A stretch of DNA of 64,000 bases from an uncultured Lachnospiraceae bacterium (GCA_934394565.1 CAKRQV010000014.1:1-64000); one strand, 5' to 3'. Shown: positions 1 through 7,926, counted from the stretch's first letter. A program made the numbers and translations. Notes: generated from the sequence alone by a model not told the origin.

Positions 1-150
1 TATGGAAAAGAAGAATATTTTTATTGGCATATAAGTTTTCCTGGAAATTATCCAGGCAGAATACATTTTTTACCAGATCCGGAACATAGGGTGGGGATTG
101 TTGGATATATAGGTAAGCATTTGCCAACATCCAAATTTTCGACCATTTAA
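1..150 (+). CDS. 3' end of an unrecognised protein (partial)
   Basis: An open frame runs in from the left edge and stops with TAA at 148-150, giving the last 49 residues of a protein whose start lies outside the window. The tail is rich in aromatic residues and glycine (GRIHFLP, then GIVGYIGKHLP) and reads like the end of a compact globular domain. I do not recognise the family. The stop codon directly abuts the first copy of the repeat at 151-176, so this gene may have been carried by, or cut by, a mobile element. Codon use is A/T-rich compared with the genes further right. Confidence 0.55.
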   Translation, partial: YGKEEYFYWHISFPGNYPGRIHFLPDPEHRVGIVGYIGKHLPTSKFSTI

Positions 151-289
151 TGTAGCAATGACGTTACATCCTCCCCACCTAATTTGTGACAATTATATAA
201 CGTCCTCTATACAGAAATATGCGGTTTTAAGCCATTTTTGTGGCAAAAAAGCCGCATATTTTTTGTAGCAATGACTTGACATCCTCGGG
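151..289. repeat. Direct repeats around a hairpin, IS200/IS605-like end remnant
   Basis: TGTAGCAATGAC, two variable bases and then ACATCCTC occurs twice, at 151-176 and 264-289. Between the copies is an imperfect palindrome (arms AAATATGCGG 215-224 and CCGCATATTT 252-261, with inner GCCA/TGGC). Terminal hairpins and the wording 'CAATGAC..GACATCCTC' resemble ends of IS200/IS605-family elements, which carry no terminal inverted repeats. No tnpA or tnpB gene is visible here. A small non-autonomous element or an unrelated repeat are the alternatives. Confidence 0.45.
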
Positions 290-545
290 AGCGTTATGTA
301 TTGCACAAAGTATCCCGGAAATATGAAAAATATAACAATCCTAACCAATGTCAACGACCAATAAGATATGGATTTTATAGAAAAATCCGCATTTTCGATA
401 GCACAAAAACTCCCGATGCATAGTATCAGAATGTTACTTGCCGTATATAAAAATACAATCATAAATGTGAAAAAATGCATAAAAAAACACAAATGTTATT
501 GTAAAATATGTATAAAATATTGCTTGCATATCGATAAAAAAAGGA
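290..545. other. Gene-free A/T-rich stretch
   Basis: No convincing gene is present; the short open frames on both strands lack ribosome binding sites and family features. A TATAAA box at 511-516 without a clear -35 is the best candidate promoter for the T-box leader that follows. Confidence 0.4.
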
Positions 546-569
546 GTAAAACAATAGGCAGATGAAAAC

Positions 570-852
570 AAAGAAATGCATCGAACAGGACAGGTCACAA
601 AAGGAAAGACAGGATCACAGAGAGCCGCAGATGGTGAGAAACGGCAGAATGTATTTTGTGATATCCCCTGGGAGCATCCCGCTGAAGTGTCAAAAAGACC
701 AGTAGGCCGGGACGTGGTCTTCACGTTACAGAAGAGACTGTTACAAAGACAGTAGTAAGAGATTGCATATAGTGATATATACAATAAGACAAAGTGGTAC
801 CACGGAAAATTCCGCCTTTGTTGTCCTTTTGGACAGCAAAGGCGTTTTTTAA
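570..852 (+). promoter_or_regulatory. T-box leader, apparent isoleucine specifier
   Basis: The leader shows the T-box landmarks in order: AGAGAGC and a GGTGAG distal-loop motif (about 620-640), GGGAGC after the specifier loop (670-675), the conserved AGTAGG...GACG block (701-714), the T-box proper AAAGTGGTACCACGG (791-805), and a terminator with stem 813-820/837-844 followed by six T (845-850). The T-box sequence can pair with the 5' side of the terminator to form the antiterminator. By spacing to GGGAGC (compared with the tyrS-type layout from memory) the specifier codon is ATC at 663-665, so uncharged tRNA-Ile would switch on the downstream transporter. Presence of a T-box is very likely; the specifier is tentative. 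Confidence 0.85.
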
Positions 853-890
853 TAGATTCATTACACTAAAGAAAGAAGAAGGTAGGAACT

Positions 891-2588
891 ATGAGTGGAA
901 TTTTAATGATGATCATAGCCATCGTAGTGCTCGTTGGAGCATATTTTGTGTATGGCCGTTATCTTCAGAACAAATGGGGAATCAATCCCAATGCAAAAAC
1001 TCCGGCATATGAGATGGAAGATGGGGTAGACTATGTGCCGGCAGATACAAATGTCGTATTCGGACATCAGTTTGCATCGATCGCAGGTGCCGGTCCGATC
1101 AACGGACCGATCCAGGCAGCTGTTTTCGGATGGCTTCCGGTATTACTCTGGATCCTGATCGGTGGTGTGTTCTTCGGTGCTGTACAGGATTTTGCTTCTA
1201 TGTACGCATCCGTTAAAAATAAAGGCCGTACCATTGGATATATCATCGAAGAATATATCGGAAAATTAGGAAAGAAATTATTCCTTTTATTCTGCTGGCT
1301 GTTCTGTATCCTCGTTGTCGCTGCTTTTGCCGATGTTGTTGCAGGAACCTTTAATGGATTTGCCACAGATGAAGCCGGTGTTGTTTCTAAAGTCGTAGCA
1401 AACGGTGCAGTTGCCACAACATCTATGCTGTTTATCGTAGAAGCGGTTGCCCTTGGATTTTTCCTGAAATACTCAAAATTCAATAAATGGATCAATACAG
1501 CCGTTGCTATTGTATTACTGGTTGTGGCTATCGCACTGGGCATGAATTTCCCGATGTATGTAGATCTTGGCACATGGCATATCGTCATCTTTGTATATAT
1601 CATGATCGCCAGTGTCGCTCCGGTATGGGCTTTGTTACAGCCGCGTGATTATCTGAACAGTTATCTTCTGATCTTCATGATCGTTGGTGCCGTTATCGGT
1701 GTATTCGTTGCCAATCCGGCATGTAACCTGAAAGCATTTACAAGCTTCAATGTGAATGGGCAGTATCTGTTCCCCATCCTGTTTGTAACGATTGCCTGTG
1801 GTGCTGTTTCCGGCTTCCATTCACTGGTATCTTCCGGTACAGCATCTAAACAGATCAAAAATGAGAAAAACATGCTTCCGGTTTCCTTTGGTGCTATGCT
1901 GATGGAGAGTATGCTGGCCGTGATCGCACTGATTGCCGTTGCTTCTTTCGCAGATGGTGAGGCTGCAGCCCAGGGACTGACAACACAGCCGCAGATCTTC
2001 GCAGGAGCTATCGCAAACTTCCTGTCTGTGATCGGTCTGCCGCATTCTCTGGTATTTACACTGATCAACCTGGCAGTATCTGCATTTGCGCTGACCTCCC
2101 TTGACTCCGTGGCCAGAGTTGGCCGTCTGTCTTTCCAGGAATTTTTCCTTGATTCGGACACAGATGAGGAGCATATGAGTCCGTTCCTGAAAGTTGTCAC
2201 CAATAAATATTTTGCCACGATCATCACACTGGTTCTGGCTTACATGCTGACAAAGGTTGGTTATGCAGAGATCTGGCCGCTGTTTGGTTCCGCAAATCAG
2301 CTGCTGTCCGTACTGGCACTTGTAGCCTGCGCTGTATTTTTAAAGAAAACAAAACGTCAGGGCTGGATGCTTTGGGGACCGATGGTCTTCATGATGGCCG
2401 TTACCTTTACCGCACTGGGCATGACAATCGTAAAACTTGTCAAAGCATTTATGACTACAGGTCTGGATCTTGGCACTACATTACAGTTGATTTTTGCTGT
2501 CCTTCTACTGGTTCTTGGTGTGCTGGTGGCTATTCAGGGTGTCAAGAAGCTGTTTGAAAAAACAGAGGATAAAAAGGTGGCAGCATAA
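891..2588 (+). CDS. cstA: CstA-family peptide/pyruvate-type transporter
   Basis: Polytopic inner membrane protein of 565 residues, hydrophobic almost throughout, matching the carbon starvation protein CstA family (E. coli CstA and BtsT are about 700 residues; clostridial forms are shorter). Diagnostic stretches are VVFGHQFASIAGAGPINGP (about 55-75), GGVFFGAVQDFASM (about 90-105) and, later, FALTSLDSVARVGRL. Family members import peptides or pyruvate, probably cation-coupled. The ATG at 891 follows an AGAAGGTAGG ribosome binding site. The gene is preceded by a T-box leader with an apparent Ile specifier, so here the transporter is probably a way of gaining amino acids or peptides when Ile-tRNA is uncharged. 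The substrate is not shown by the sequence. It is followed only by a weak hairpin (2628-2645). Confidence 0.9.
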   Translation: MSGILMMIIAIVVLVGAYFVYGRYLQNKWGINPNAKTPAYEMEDGVDYVPADTNVVFGHQFASIAGAGPINGPIQAAVFGWLPVLLWILIGGVFFGAVQDFASMYASVKNKGRTIGYIIEEYIGKLGKKLFLLFCWLFCILVVAAFADVVAGTFNGFATDEAGVVSKVVANGAVATTSMLFIVEAVALGFFLKYSKFNKWINTAVAIVLLVVAIALGMNFPMYVDLGTWHIVIFVYIMIASVAPVWALLQPRDYLNSYLLIFMIVGAVIGVFVANPACNLKAFTSFNVNGQYLFPILFVTIACGAVSGFHSLVSSGTASKQIKNEKNMLPVSFGAMLMESMLAVIALIAVASFADGEAAAQGLTTQPQIFAGAIANFLSVIGLPHSLVFTLINLAVSAFALTSLDSVARVGRLSFQEFFLDSDTDEEHMSPFLKVVTNKYFATIITLVLAYMLTKVGYAEIWPLFGSANQLLSVLALVACAVFLKKTKRQGWMLWGPMVFMMAVTFTALGMTIVKLVKAFMTTGLDLGTTLQLIFAVLLLVLGVLVAIQGVKKLFEKTEDKKVAA

Positions 2589-2665
2589 CTGCTATCCGAA
2601 GGATAAATGAATAAAAAACCTGAAAACCAAGGGAACATTCCCTTGCAGAAAATGTCAACGGAGAA
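2589..2665. other. Short gap with small palindrome
   Basis: Contains an 8-bp stem with a 2-base loop, CAAGGGAA/TTCCCTTG at 2628-2645, without a T-tract. It could end cstA transcription weakly; nothing else is seen. Confidence 0.4.
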
Positions 2666-2694
2666 TGGACAATTTTAAAAAAATGTGCTAAAAT
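2666..2694 (+). promoter_or_regulatory. Sigma-A type promoter of the c-di-GMP riboswitch transcript
   Basis: TGGACA (2666-2671), 17-base spacer, TAAAAT (2689-2694). Transcription would begin near 2701, at the foot of a hairpin (arms 2695-2708 and 2722-2735, CTTTG.ATCCAGTC / GACTGGAT.CAAAG) just upstream of the riboswitch aptamer. Confidence 0.7.
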
Positions 2695-2737
2695 CTTTGT
2701 ATCCAGTCGGTTGTGTACACTGACTGGATGCAAAGAG

Positions 2738-2812
2738 AAGTACATAGGGCAAAACAATCGAAAGGTTGCGACGCAAAGCTAAAGGGCCTGTAAAATGGCA
2801 GCCAGTTGCACA
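2738..2812 (+). promoter_or_regulatory. Cyclic di-GMP-I (GEMM-I) riboswitch aptamer
   Basis: The aptamer carries the class signature: AGGGCAAA (2746-2753), the CGAAAGG tetraloop region (2759-2765), GACGCAAAGC (2770-2779) and GGCCTGTAAAATGGCAGCC (2785-2803), the order and spacing of the c-di-GMP-I class. A terminator follows at once (2820-2852). Downstream genes are a MarR regulator, a REC-GGDEF-EAL protein and an HPt protein, so the ligand would control an enzyme that degrades it. Confidence 0.92.
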
Positions 2813-2819
2813 AAAGTAT

Positions 2820-2852
2820 GAGCATTGTGATCTGTTCACATGCTCTTTTTTT
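2820..2852 (+). terminator. Riboswitch expression-platform terminator
   Basis: Stem GAGCA..TGTGA / TCACA.TGCTC with a T7 tract (2846-2852). It lies 8 bases beyond the c-di-GMP aptamer and about 150 bases before the next start codon, as expected for ligand-controlled attenuation. Confidence 0.85.
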
Positions 2853-2928
2853 ACGCATAACAAAAACTGGATACTTTAGCCTGCGGATGGATGTGATCGT
2901 TTTCAGGTCAGCTATGAATGTCTGTGCA

Positions 2929-2957
2929 TTGACTGAAAAAACGAGGGATGCTATACT
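2929..2957 (+). promoter_or_regulatory. Second promoter, downstream of the riboswitch terminator
   Basis: TTGACT (2929-2934), 17 bases, TATACT (2952-2957): a near-consensus promoter starting transcription about 40 bases before the marR ATG. It bypasses the riboswitch. The -10 lies inside an inverted repeat GGATGC (2946-2951) / GCATCC (2970-2975) that could be an operator for the MarR protein (inference). Confidence 0.7.
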
Positions 2958-3001
2958 GAAACACAGTGGGCATCCTTCCAAAAAGGTGAGGTGTCTATAC
3001 A

Positions 3002-3475
3002 ATGAAAGACAATAAATCCTGTAATATACTGATCCGGGAAATCTGTGGCATATGGTCGAAATGTTCGGCAGCCTTCCAGAATAAGTACGGAATCTCACAG
3101 GCACAGCTGTTATATTTACAGCGCATTGCGACTGCGGGAAACCAGAGGATGTATCTCAAAGATCTGGAAAAGAGCATGGGTGTTGGTCAAACCTCCGTTG
3201 TCCGGATGATCGACAAGCTGGAAACACTTGGTATGGTAGAAAAACTACAGGATGAAAGGGACATAAGAAGAAAATATACCCGGCTGACAAAAAAAGGACA
3301 AACCTGCTGCGAGCAGGTAAAGCATGTCTGGCAACAGACAGAAGAAAGCTTTACTTCAGGTCTGACAGATATGGAGCTTCAGGAACTGGCAAGGCTGTTG
3401 AGAAAGGTGCACACAAACAGCTGTAACGTGATGCTTCGTTTTGAAGCACAGGAATGTGTCGGGGGGGGTAAATAA
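3002..3475 (+). CDS. MarR-family transcriptional regulator
   Basis: 157 residues, the usual MarR length. The winged-helix core lies at about 30-100: a helix-turn-helix (LKDLEKSMGVGQTSVVRMIDKL) and a wing with the family's D-x-R-D-x-R-R pattern (DERDIRRKYTRLTKKG). MarR proteins bind palindromic operators as dimers and often respond to small molecules or oxidation. The ATG at 3002 follows GGTGAGG. It is the first gene of a unit with the EAL protein (38-base gap) and HPt gene and has both a riboswitch-controlled and an independent promoter. The 3' end contains a run of eight G (3461-3468); slippage there would alter only the last few residues. Possible autoregulation through 2946-2975 is inference. 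Confidence 0.9.
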   Translation: MKDNKSCNILIREICGIWSKCSAAFQNKYGISQAQLLYLQRIATAGNQRMYLKDLEKSMGVGQTSVVRMIDKLETLGMVEKLQDERDIRRKYTRLTKKGQTCCEQVKHVWQQTEESFTSGLTDMELQELARLLRKVHTNSCNVMLRFEAQECVGGGK

Positions 3476-3513
3476 GAGCTGTTAAACAGCAGATGCACAC
3501 AGGATGGGGTAAC

Positions 3514-5205
3514 ATGTTAAAATCAAACATTTTAGTAGTAGATGATTCTGAGATCAGCAGAGAGATACTGATCAGTATGCTGGAAGATGAGTATACCGTG
3601 TATGAGGCCTGCAACGGGCAGGAAGCAGTGGATCTGCTGACGAAGAATCATGAATTTTACCAGTTGGTTCTTCTGGATCTGAATATGCCGGTGTTAGATG
3701 GCTACGGTGTACTGGAGATTATGAAAGAGCGCGACTGGATCAAAGATGTGCCGGTCATTATTATCTCTGCGGATATCGGACGGGCCAATGAAATGGGTGC
3801 TGTGGATTTCTTTTCCAAGCCGTTTGATAAAGAAATCGTCAGAACGCGTATCCGTAACGTCCTGGCTATATACGAACGATATATTACAGACAGTCTGACA
3901 GGAGGCTTAAACAGCAAGGGTTTTACGCGTACAGTGGAAAACCTGTTCCAGAAAGGTGTAGACAAAACACAGTTTGAGATCATGTTTTTTGATATCAAAA
4001 ATTTTAAAGCAGTCAATGAACTGACTGGTCTGGAAAATGGTGACCGGGTGCTTTGTCAGTTTTATCAGGAGCTGATACAGGCACCGTTTGAACCGCTGGC
4101 TGTTGCTCGTATTGAGGCTGACCATTTTGCCTGCCTGTCCAGACGCCAGGGGGACACCTATGACTATATGGACAAGCTCTGTGATCAGAAATTTGAGCAG
4201 AATGGTAAGCTGTTTCGAATGCAGGTGCACTGCGGTATATTTCATATCGAAGAAAACCCGATGTCTGTATCCGGCATGATAGATCGGGCCCGTATGGCAG
4301 AAACCTCAAATGGTGATGAATATGGCCGGTCATATGTGGTGTATGATACGACCATGAAAACTGCTTATATTGATTATGCAGAGATTTCCTCAGAGCTGAC
4401 CAGCAGTATGGAAAACGGAGATTTCAAGGTATACTACCAGCCGATTATGGATGTACATACGGGGCGGATTGCTTCAGCTGAAGCATTGGTGCGCTGGGTA
4501 CATCCGGAAAAAGGCATTATCTTTCCGTCTGTATTTATTCCTGTGCTGGAGAAAAACGGTTATATTTCCAAATTGGATATGTATGTGGTTCGACATGTCC
4601 AGCAGTTGCAAAAGGAACGGCTGAAAGCCGGTTTCAAGGTCGTACCGATATCTGTCAATCTTTCCAGAATCGATTTTTATGATGAAGCGATGATGAAAGA
4701 AATACAGATCTCCCTGAAAAATGGTGAGTTTTCAGGAGAAATGACACGATTTGAGATTACAGAAAGCTCATATGCGGCGATGGAGTCACGGAGTCTGGCT
4801 CTGGTTGATATGATGCGAAAACAGGGTGTTAAGATCCTGATGGATGATTTTGGCAAGGGCTATTCGTCGTTGGCACTTTTACAGAACTGTGAATTCGATA
4901 TATTAAAGATTGATATGGATTTTGTCCGTCAGATCGGCAAAAATCCAAAGACCAGAAGTATTCTGCATGCGATTATCGAGATGGCCCATCAGCTGGACCT
5001 GAAGGTTGTGGCAGAGGGCGTGGAGACTTCTGAGCAGCTGGAATTTTTGCGCCAGCATGGCTGTGATTATATTCAGGGCTATTACTATTTCCGCCCCCTT
5101 CCGGAGAGCGAGTTTGTGGAAATGCTGGAAGAAAGCGGAATACCGTCTGGAAAAGAAACGGATATTCCGGTTACAGACAGATTAAACTCCGGAAAATACA
5201 GGTGA
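3514..5205 (+). CDS. Response regulator with degenerate GGDEF and intact EAL domain (c-di-GMP phosphodiesterase)
   Basis: 563 residues. Receiver domain 1-120: acidic pair D10/D11, phospho-acceptor D55 (LLDLNMP) and a conserved Lys (SKPFD). GGDEF-like domain about 130-285: the active motif is replaced by IEADHF, so it should not make c-di-GMP. EAL domain about 300-550: AEALVRW, SVNLSR, FEITESS, DDFGKGYSS, KIDMDF, AEGVE and QGYYYFRPLP, i.e. the catalytic metal ligands and base are all present. It should hydrolyse c-di-GMP under phosphorylation control. I chose ATG 3514 because AGGATGGGG sits 5 bases upstream; an ATG at 3493 has no such site. It is followed by an HPt protein, and the operon lies under a c-di-GMP riboswitch, suggesting feedback. 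Confidence 0.93.
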   Translation: MLKSNILVVDDSEISREILISMLEDEYTVYEACNGQEAVDLLTKNHEFYQLVLLDLNMPVLDGYGVLEIMKERDWIKDVPVIIISADIGRANEMGAVDFFSKPFDKEIVRTRIRNVLAIYERYITDSLTGGLNSKGFTRTVENLFQKGVDKTQFEIMFFDIKNFKAVNELTGLENGDRVLCQFYQELIQAPFEPLAVARIEADHFACLSRRQGDTYDYMDKLCDQKFEQNGKLFRMQVHCGIFHIEENPMSVSGMIDRARMAETSNGDEYGRSYVVYDTTMKTAYIDYAEISSELTSSMENGDFKVYYQPIMDVHTGRIASAEALVRWVHPEKGIIFPSVFIPVLEKNGYISKLDMYVVRHVQQLQKERLKAGFKVVPISVNLSRIDFYDEAMMKEIQISLKNGEFSGEMTRFEITESSYAAMESRSLALVDMMRKQGVKILMDDFGKGYSSLALLQNCEFDILKIDMDFVRQIGKNPKTRSILHAIIEMAHQLDLKVVAEGVETSEQLEFLRQHGCDYIQGYYYFRPLPESEFVEMLEESGIPSGKETDIPVTDRLNSGKYR

Positions 5206-5224
5206 TTTTATAAAAAGGAGAACA

Positions 5225-5575
5225 ATGACAATCAGAGAATGCTATGAATCTGTAGATTCTAATTATGATGATGTACTGGGAAGACTGGGCAGTGAGCGAC
5301 TGATCCAGAAGTTTGCTTTAAAGTTTCTGGACGATACTTCGTATCAGGAGCTTGTGGACAGCATGAAAAAGGCAGATGGAGAAAGCGCGTTCCGTGCAGC
5401 CCATACCCTGAAAGGTGTCTGCCTGAATCTGGGCTTTACTGCTCTGGGAGAGGTAAGCTCTGTTCTGACAGAGGCGCTTCGTCCGAATAAGGACACGACT
5501 GGATGTGAAGCTATGCTGGCCAATGTGACAAAAGAGTACGAACGGCTGGTACAGGTATTGAGACAACTGTCATAA
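5225..5575 (+). CDS. HPt (histidine phosphotransfer) domain protein
   Basis: 116 residues, single HPt domain. The phospho-accepting histidine is H60 within AAHTLKGVCLNLGF, the standard H-x-L-K-G pattern on a four-helix bundle. Such proteins pass phosphate between a hybrid histidine kinase and a response regulator. It follows the REC-EAL gene by 19 bases with AAAAAGGAG before its ATG, so it is most likely the direct phosphodonor (or phosphate sink) for D55 of that protein. No cognate hybrid kinase is in the window, so the sensor must be encoded elsewhere. Confidence 0.9.
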   Translation: MTIRECYESVDSNYDDVLGRLGSERLIQKFALKFLDDTSYQELVDSMKKADGESAFRAAHTLKGVCLNLGFTALGEVSSVLTEALRPNKDTTGCEAMLANVTKEYERLVQVLRQLS

Positions 5576-5645
5576 CCGGTACTCTTTTCGTATCGCCAGA
5601 TCTGTGCTACAATATACAGTCAGTATGGCGTAAGGAGGAAATGCT

Positions 5646-5924
5646 ATGAAATTTATATATCCTGCAGTGATCCGCAGAGAGGCAGACGGTACCTATACGG
5701 CAAAGCTGCCAGATCTGGAGGGGTGTGAGGCGGTTGGAGATTCTCTTGATGATGTGATCGAGAGAGCTAACGAGGCAGCTGTTGGCTGGCTGGAGCTGGA
5801 GCTTTCAGAGGATGTTCCGATGCTTCCACCGGTAACAGACAAAGAGGATATCCGTTTGGCTGCAAATGAGTTGGTACGCGATATCTGTGCCAATGTTAAA
5901 TTTTATGACGGGTGGGAAGAATGA
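5646..5924 (+). CDS. HicB-like antitoxin-type protein (orphan)
   Basis: 92 residues with the HicB_lk_antitox pattern at the N-terminus: YPAVIRREADGTYTAKLPD, LEGCEAVGDS and LDDVIERANEA, i.e. the partly degraded RNase H-like fold that neutralises HicA mRNA interferase. The ATG at 5646 follows TAAGGAGG. No hicA gene (a short protein of about 60-80 residues) is found immediately upstream or downstream, so this is a solitary HicB. It lacks a clear C-terminal DNA-binding domain; the tail (NELVRDICANVKFYDGWEE) is short. It may act as a regulator or an antitoxin in trans. Confidence 0.8.
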   Translation: MKFIYPAVIRREADGTYTAKLPDLEGCEAVGDSLDDVIERANEAAVGWLELELSEDVPMLPPVTDKEDIRLAANELVRDICANVKFYDGWEE

Positions 5925-5952
5925 CTGCTGTAAAGGAGCAGCCCTTTCCCGG

Positions 5953-5990
5953 AAAATAAGTCCTGCAGAAAACTGCGGGGCTTATTTTTC
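5953..5990 (+). terminator. Intrinsic terminator after hicB-like gene
   Basis: Stem AAATAAG.CC.GCAG / CTGC.GG.CTTATTTTT with an AAAA loop and a short T-tract. It ends the hicB transcript before the DUF1846 gene. Confidence 0.75.
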
Positions 5991-6104
5991 ACCGTTTTAT
6001 TTTACAAATCCGACAAAATAATGGTTTACGGGACTTTGAAATTGTACTAAAATATTTTGTGTATGGACAAAACCTACACTATATTAAAAGAAAAGAGAGA
6101 CTAT

Positions 6105-7595
6105 ATGAAGATCGGATTTAGTAATGATATGTACCTGCAGATGCAGTCGGAACACATCCGCGAGCGCATCCGTCAGTTTGATAACAAATTATATCTGGAA
6201 TTTGGCGGCAAGCTGTTTGACGATTATCATGCTTCCCGCGTACTTCCGGGATTTCAGCCGGATTCCAAACTGCAGATGCTTTTACAGCTCAAAGATCAGG
6301 CAGAGATTGTACTGGTCATCAGTGCAGAGGATATCGAGAGCAACAAAGTGCGTGGTGACTATGGTATTACCTATGATCTGGACGTTCTGCGTCTGATCGA
6401 TGAATTCCAGAATGCCGGTCTGTATGTCGGCAGCGTATGCATCACCAAATTCAGCGGTCAGCCGATGGCGGAGCAGTTCCAGAAGAGATTATCTTCTCTG
6501 GGTATCAAATCCTACAGACACTACCGTATCGCAGGCTATCCGCATGATGTGGCCCATATCGTCAGCGATGAGGGATATGGACAGAACGAATATATCGAAA
6601 CAGAGCGCCCGCTTGTTGTGATTACGGCTCCGGGACCGGGCAGTGGCAAGATGGCCACCTGTCTGTCACAGCTGTACCACGAATATCGTCGTGGTGTAAA
6701 GGCCGGATATGCCAAGTTTGAGACTTTCCCGATCTGGAATCTGCCGCTGAAACATCCGGTCAATCTGGCCTATGAGGCAGCGACAGCCGATCTGAATGAT
6801 GTGAATATGATCGACCCGTTTCATCTGGAGGCTTACAATGAGACAACGGTAAACTATAATCGTGATATTGAGATCTTTCCTGTTGTTAATGCCATGTTTG
6901 AACTGATTGCCGGAGAAAGTCCGTACAAGTCACCGACAGATATGGGTGTCAATATGGCCGGCAACTGTATTATTGATGATGAAGTGTGCCGTGCAGCCTC
7001 CTGTCAGGAGATCATCCGTCGTTATTATAAGTGTCTCTGTGACCATAAACGTTATGGTGAGACCAGAGATGATCTGTACAAGCTGGAGCTTCTGATGCAG
7101 CAGGCCGGAGTAACCATTAAGGACAGAAAAGTAGCCTGCAAAGCTCTGGAACGTGAGGCGCAGGCAGAGAATGGACCGGCTGCAGCGATCGAGCTGCCGG
7201 ATGGTACGATCGTCACCGGACGTACGGGAGAACTCCTGGGTGCGGCTTCAGCAGCTTTGCTAAATGCTCTTAAGACACTGGCAGGTATCGATGATGAGGT
7301 TAAGCTTGTGGCTCCTGAGGCAATCGAACCGATTCAGCATTTAAAGACATCCTATCTTGGCGGTAAGAACCCGAGACTGCATACAGATGAGATCCTGATT
7401 GCGTTAAGCGCATCGGCTGCTTCCAATCCACTGGCAAAGAAGGCCATGCAGCAGCTGCCGGCTCTGCGTGGTTGCGAAGCACACTCTACAGTGTTGTTAT
7501 CTTCTGTGGATGAGCAGATCATTAACAGACTGGGGCTTCATCTGACATGTGAGCCGCGGTATGAGATGGATGACAGGATGTATCATAAGCATTAA
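6105..7595 (+). CDS. DUF1846 family protein
   Basis: 496 residues, matching full-length DUF1846 proteins of Firmicutes (structures of streptococcal members exist but no established reaction). Highly conserved blocks are visible: LYLEFGGKLFDDYHASRVLPG (split by a variable site), TAPGPGSGKMATC (a P-loop-like glycine-rich motif, about 186-198), FPIWNLPLKHPVNLAYEAAT, VNYNRDIEIFPV and SPTDMGVNM. The ATG at 6105 has AAAGAGAG upstream; an in-frame ATG at 6057 (16 residues earlier) has none. It stands alone, between the hicB terminator and a long foldback element. Cytoplasmic; function unknown. Confidence 0.9.
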   Translation: MKIGFSNDMYLQMQSEHIRERIRQFDNKLYLEFGGKLFDDYHASRVLPGFQPDSKLQMLLQLKDQAEIVLVISAEDIESNKVRGDYGITYDLDVLRLIDEFQNAGLYVGSVCITKFSGQPMAEQFQKRLSSLGIKSYRHYRIAGYPHDVAHIVSDEGYGQNEYIETERPLVVITAPGPGSGKMATCLSQLYHEYRRGVKAGYAKFETFPIWNLPLKHPVNLAYEAATADLNDVNMIDPFHLEAYNETTVNYNRDIEIFPVVNAMFELIAGESPYKSPTDMGVNMAGNCIIDDEVCRAASCQEIIRRYYKCLCDHKRYGETRDDLYKLELLMQQAGVTIKDRKVACKALEREAQAENGPAAAIELPDGTIVTGRTGELLGAASAALLNALKTLAGIDDEVKLVAPEAIEPIQHLKTSYLGGKNPRLHTDEILIALSASAASNPLAKKAMQQLPALRGCEAHSTVLLSSVDEQIINRLGLHLTCEPRYEMDDRMYHKH

Positions 7596-7622
7596 GAGCA
7601 GGTCTGCCTGTCAGGGATGGAC

Positions 7623-7710
7623 GAAGCAGGGAGTGTATATATGGTTTACGCCGGAAACACGAGGCATTTTAAGCGTTTCCGGCGTAAACCATATATGCGC
7701 TCCCTGCTTC
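7623..7710. repeat. Foldback element A (36-bp arms, 16-base loop)
   Basis: Arms 7623-7658 and 7675-7710 are complementary at 34 of 36 positions; the two exceptions are T opposite G and so still pair as G-U in plus-strand RNA. The loop is ACGAGGCATTTTAAGC. The core GTTTACGC.GGAA around the loop recurs in element B at 13060-13148. It lies just downstream of the DUF1846 gene, with no T-tract. Confidence 0.9.
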
Positions 7711-7831
7711 TGACTGTGCAAAACATGTCGGAACGGACAGATGGAATGTGGAAGAGAGTATATAACGAAAAAGAATGACGAAATAGATTTTTCTTTCAAT
7801 TTGCACTAGAAATAGAATTGGATTTGTATAG

Positions 7832-7849
7832 TTGTTACAAAATTAACAA
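7832..7849. promoter_or_regulatory. Rex-like operator 1
   Basis: TTGTTAC AAAA TTAACAA fits the Rex consensus TTGTTAA-N4-TTAACAA at 13 of 14 fixed positions. It lies about 120 bases before rnfC. Rex releases DNA when the NADH/NAD+ ratio is high; control of rnf by Rex is inferred from the site. Confidence 0.65.
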
Positions 7850-7889
7850 CTTTTGTATAAAAACAGGTGCAAAATCAGTAAAAGAGAGC

Positions 7890-7926
7890 TATACTGTAAA
7901 AGGATTATGTTAAAGATTTAACATAA
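7890..7926 (+). promoter_or_regulatory. rnf promoter -10 and Rex-like operator 2
   Basis: TATACT (7890-7895) is a good -10; the -35 is weak (TGCAAA, 7868-7873). Ten bases on lies a perfect 22-base palindrome with centre GA, TTATGTTAAA/TTTAACATAA (7905-7926), which contains TGTTAA-N4-TTAACA, the Rex core. Bound repressor would cover the transcription start. Confidence 0.65.

Noticed and set aside
3461..3468. Phase-variable G8 run in marR
   Set aside because: The run is at the last codons; gain or loss of a base changes only a few C-terminal residues and does not switch the gene off.
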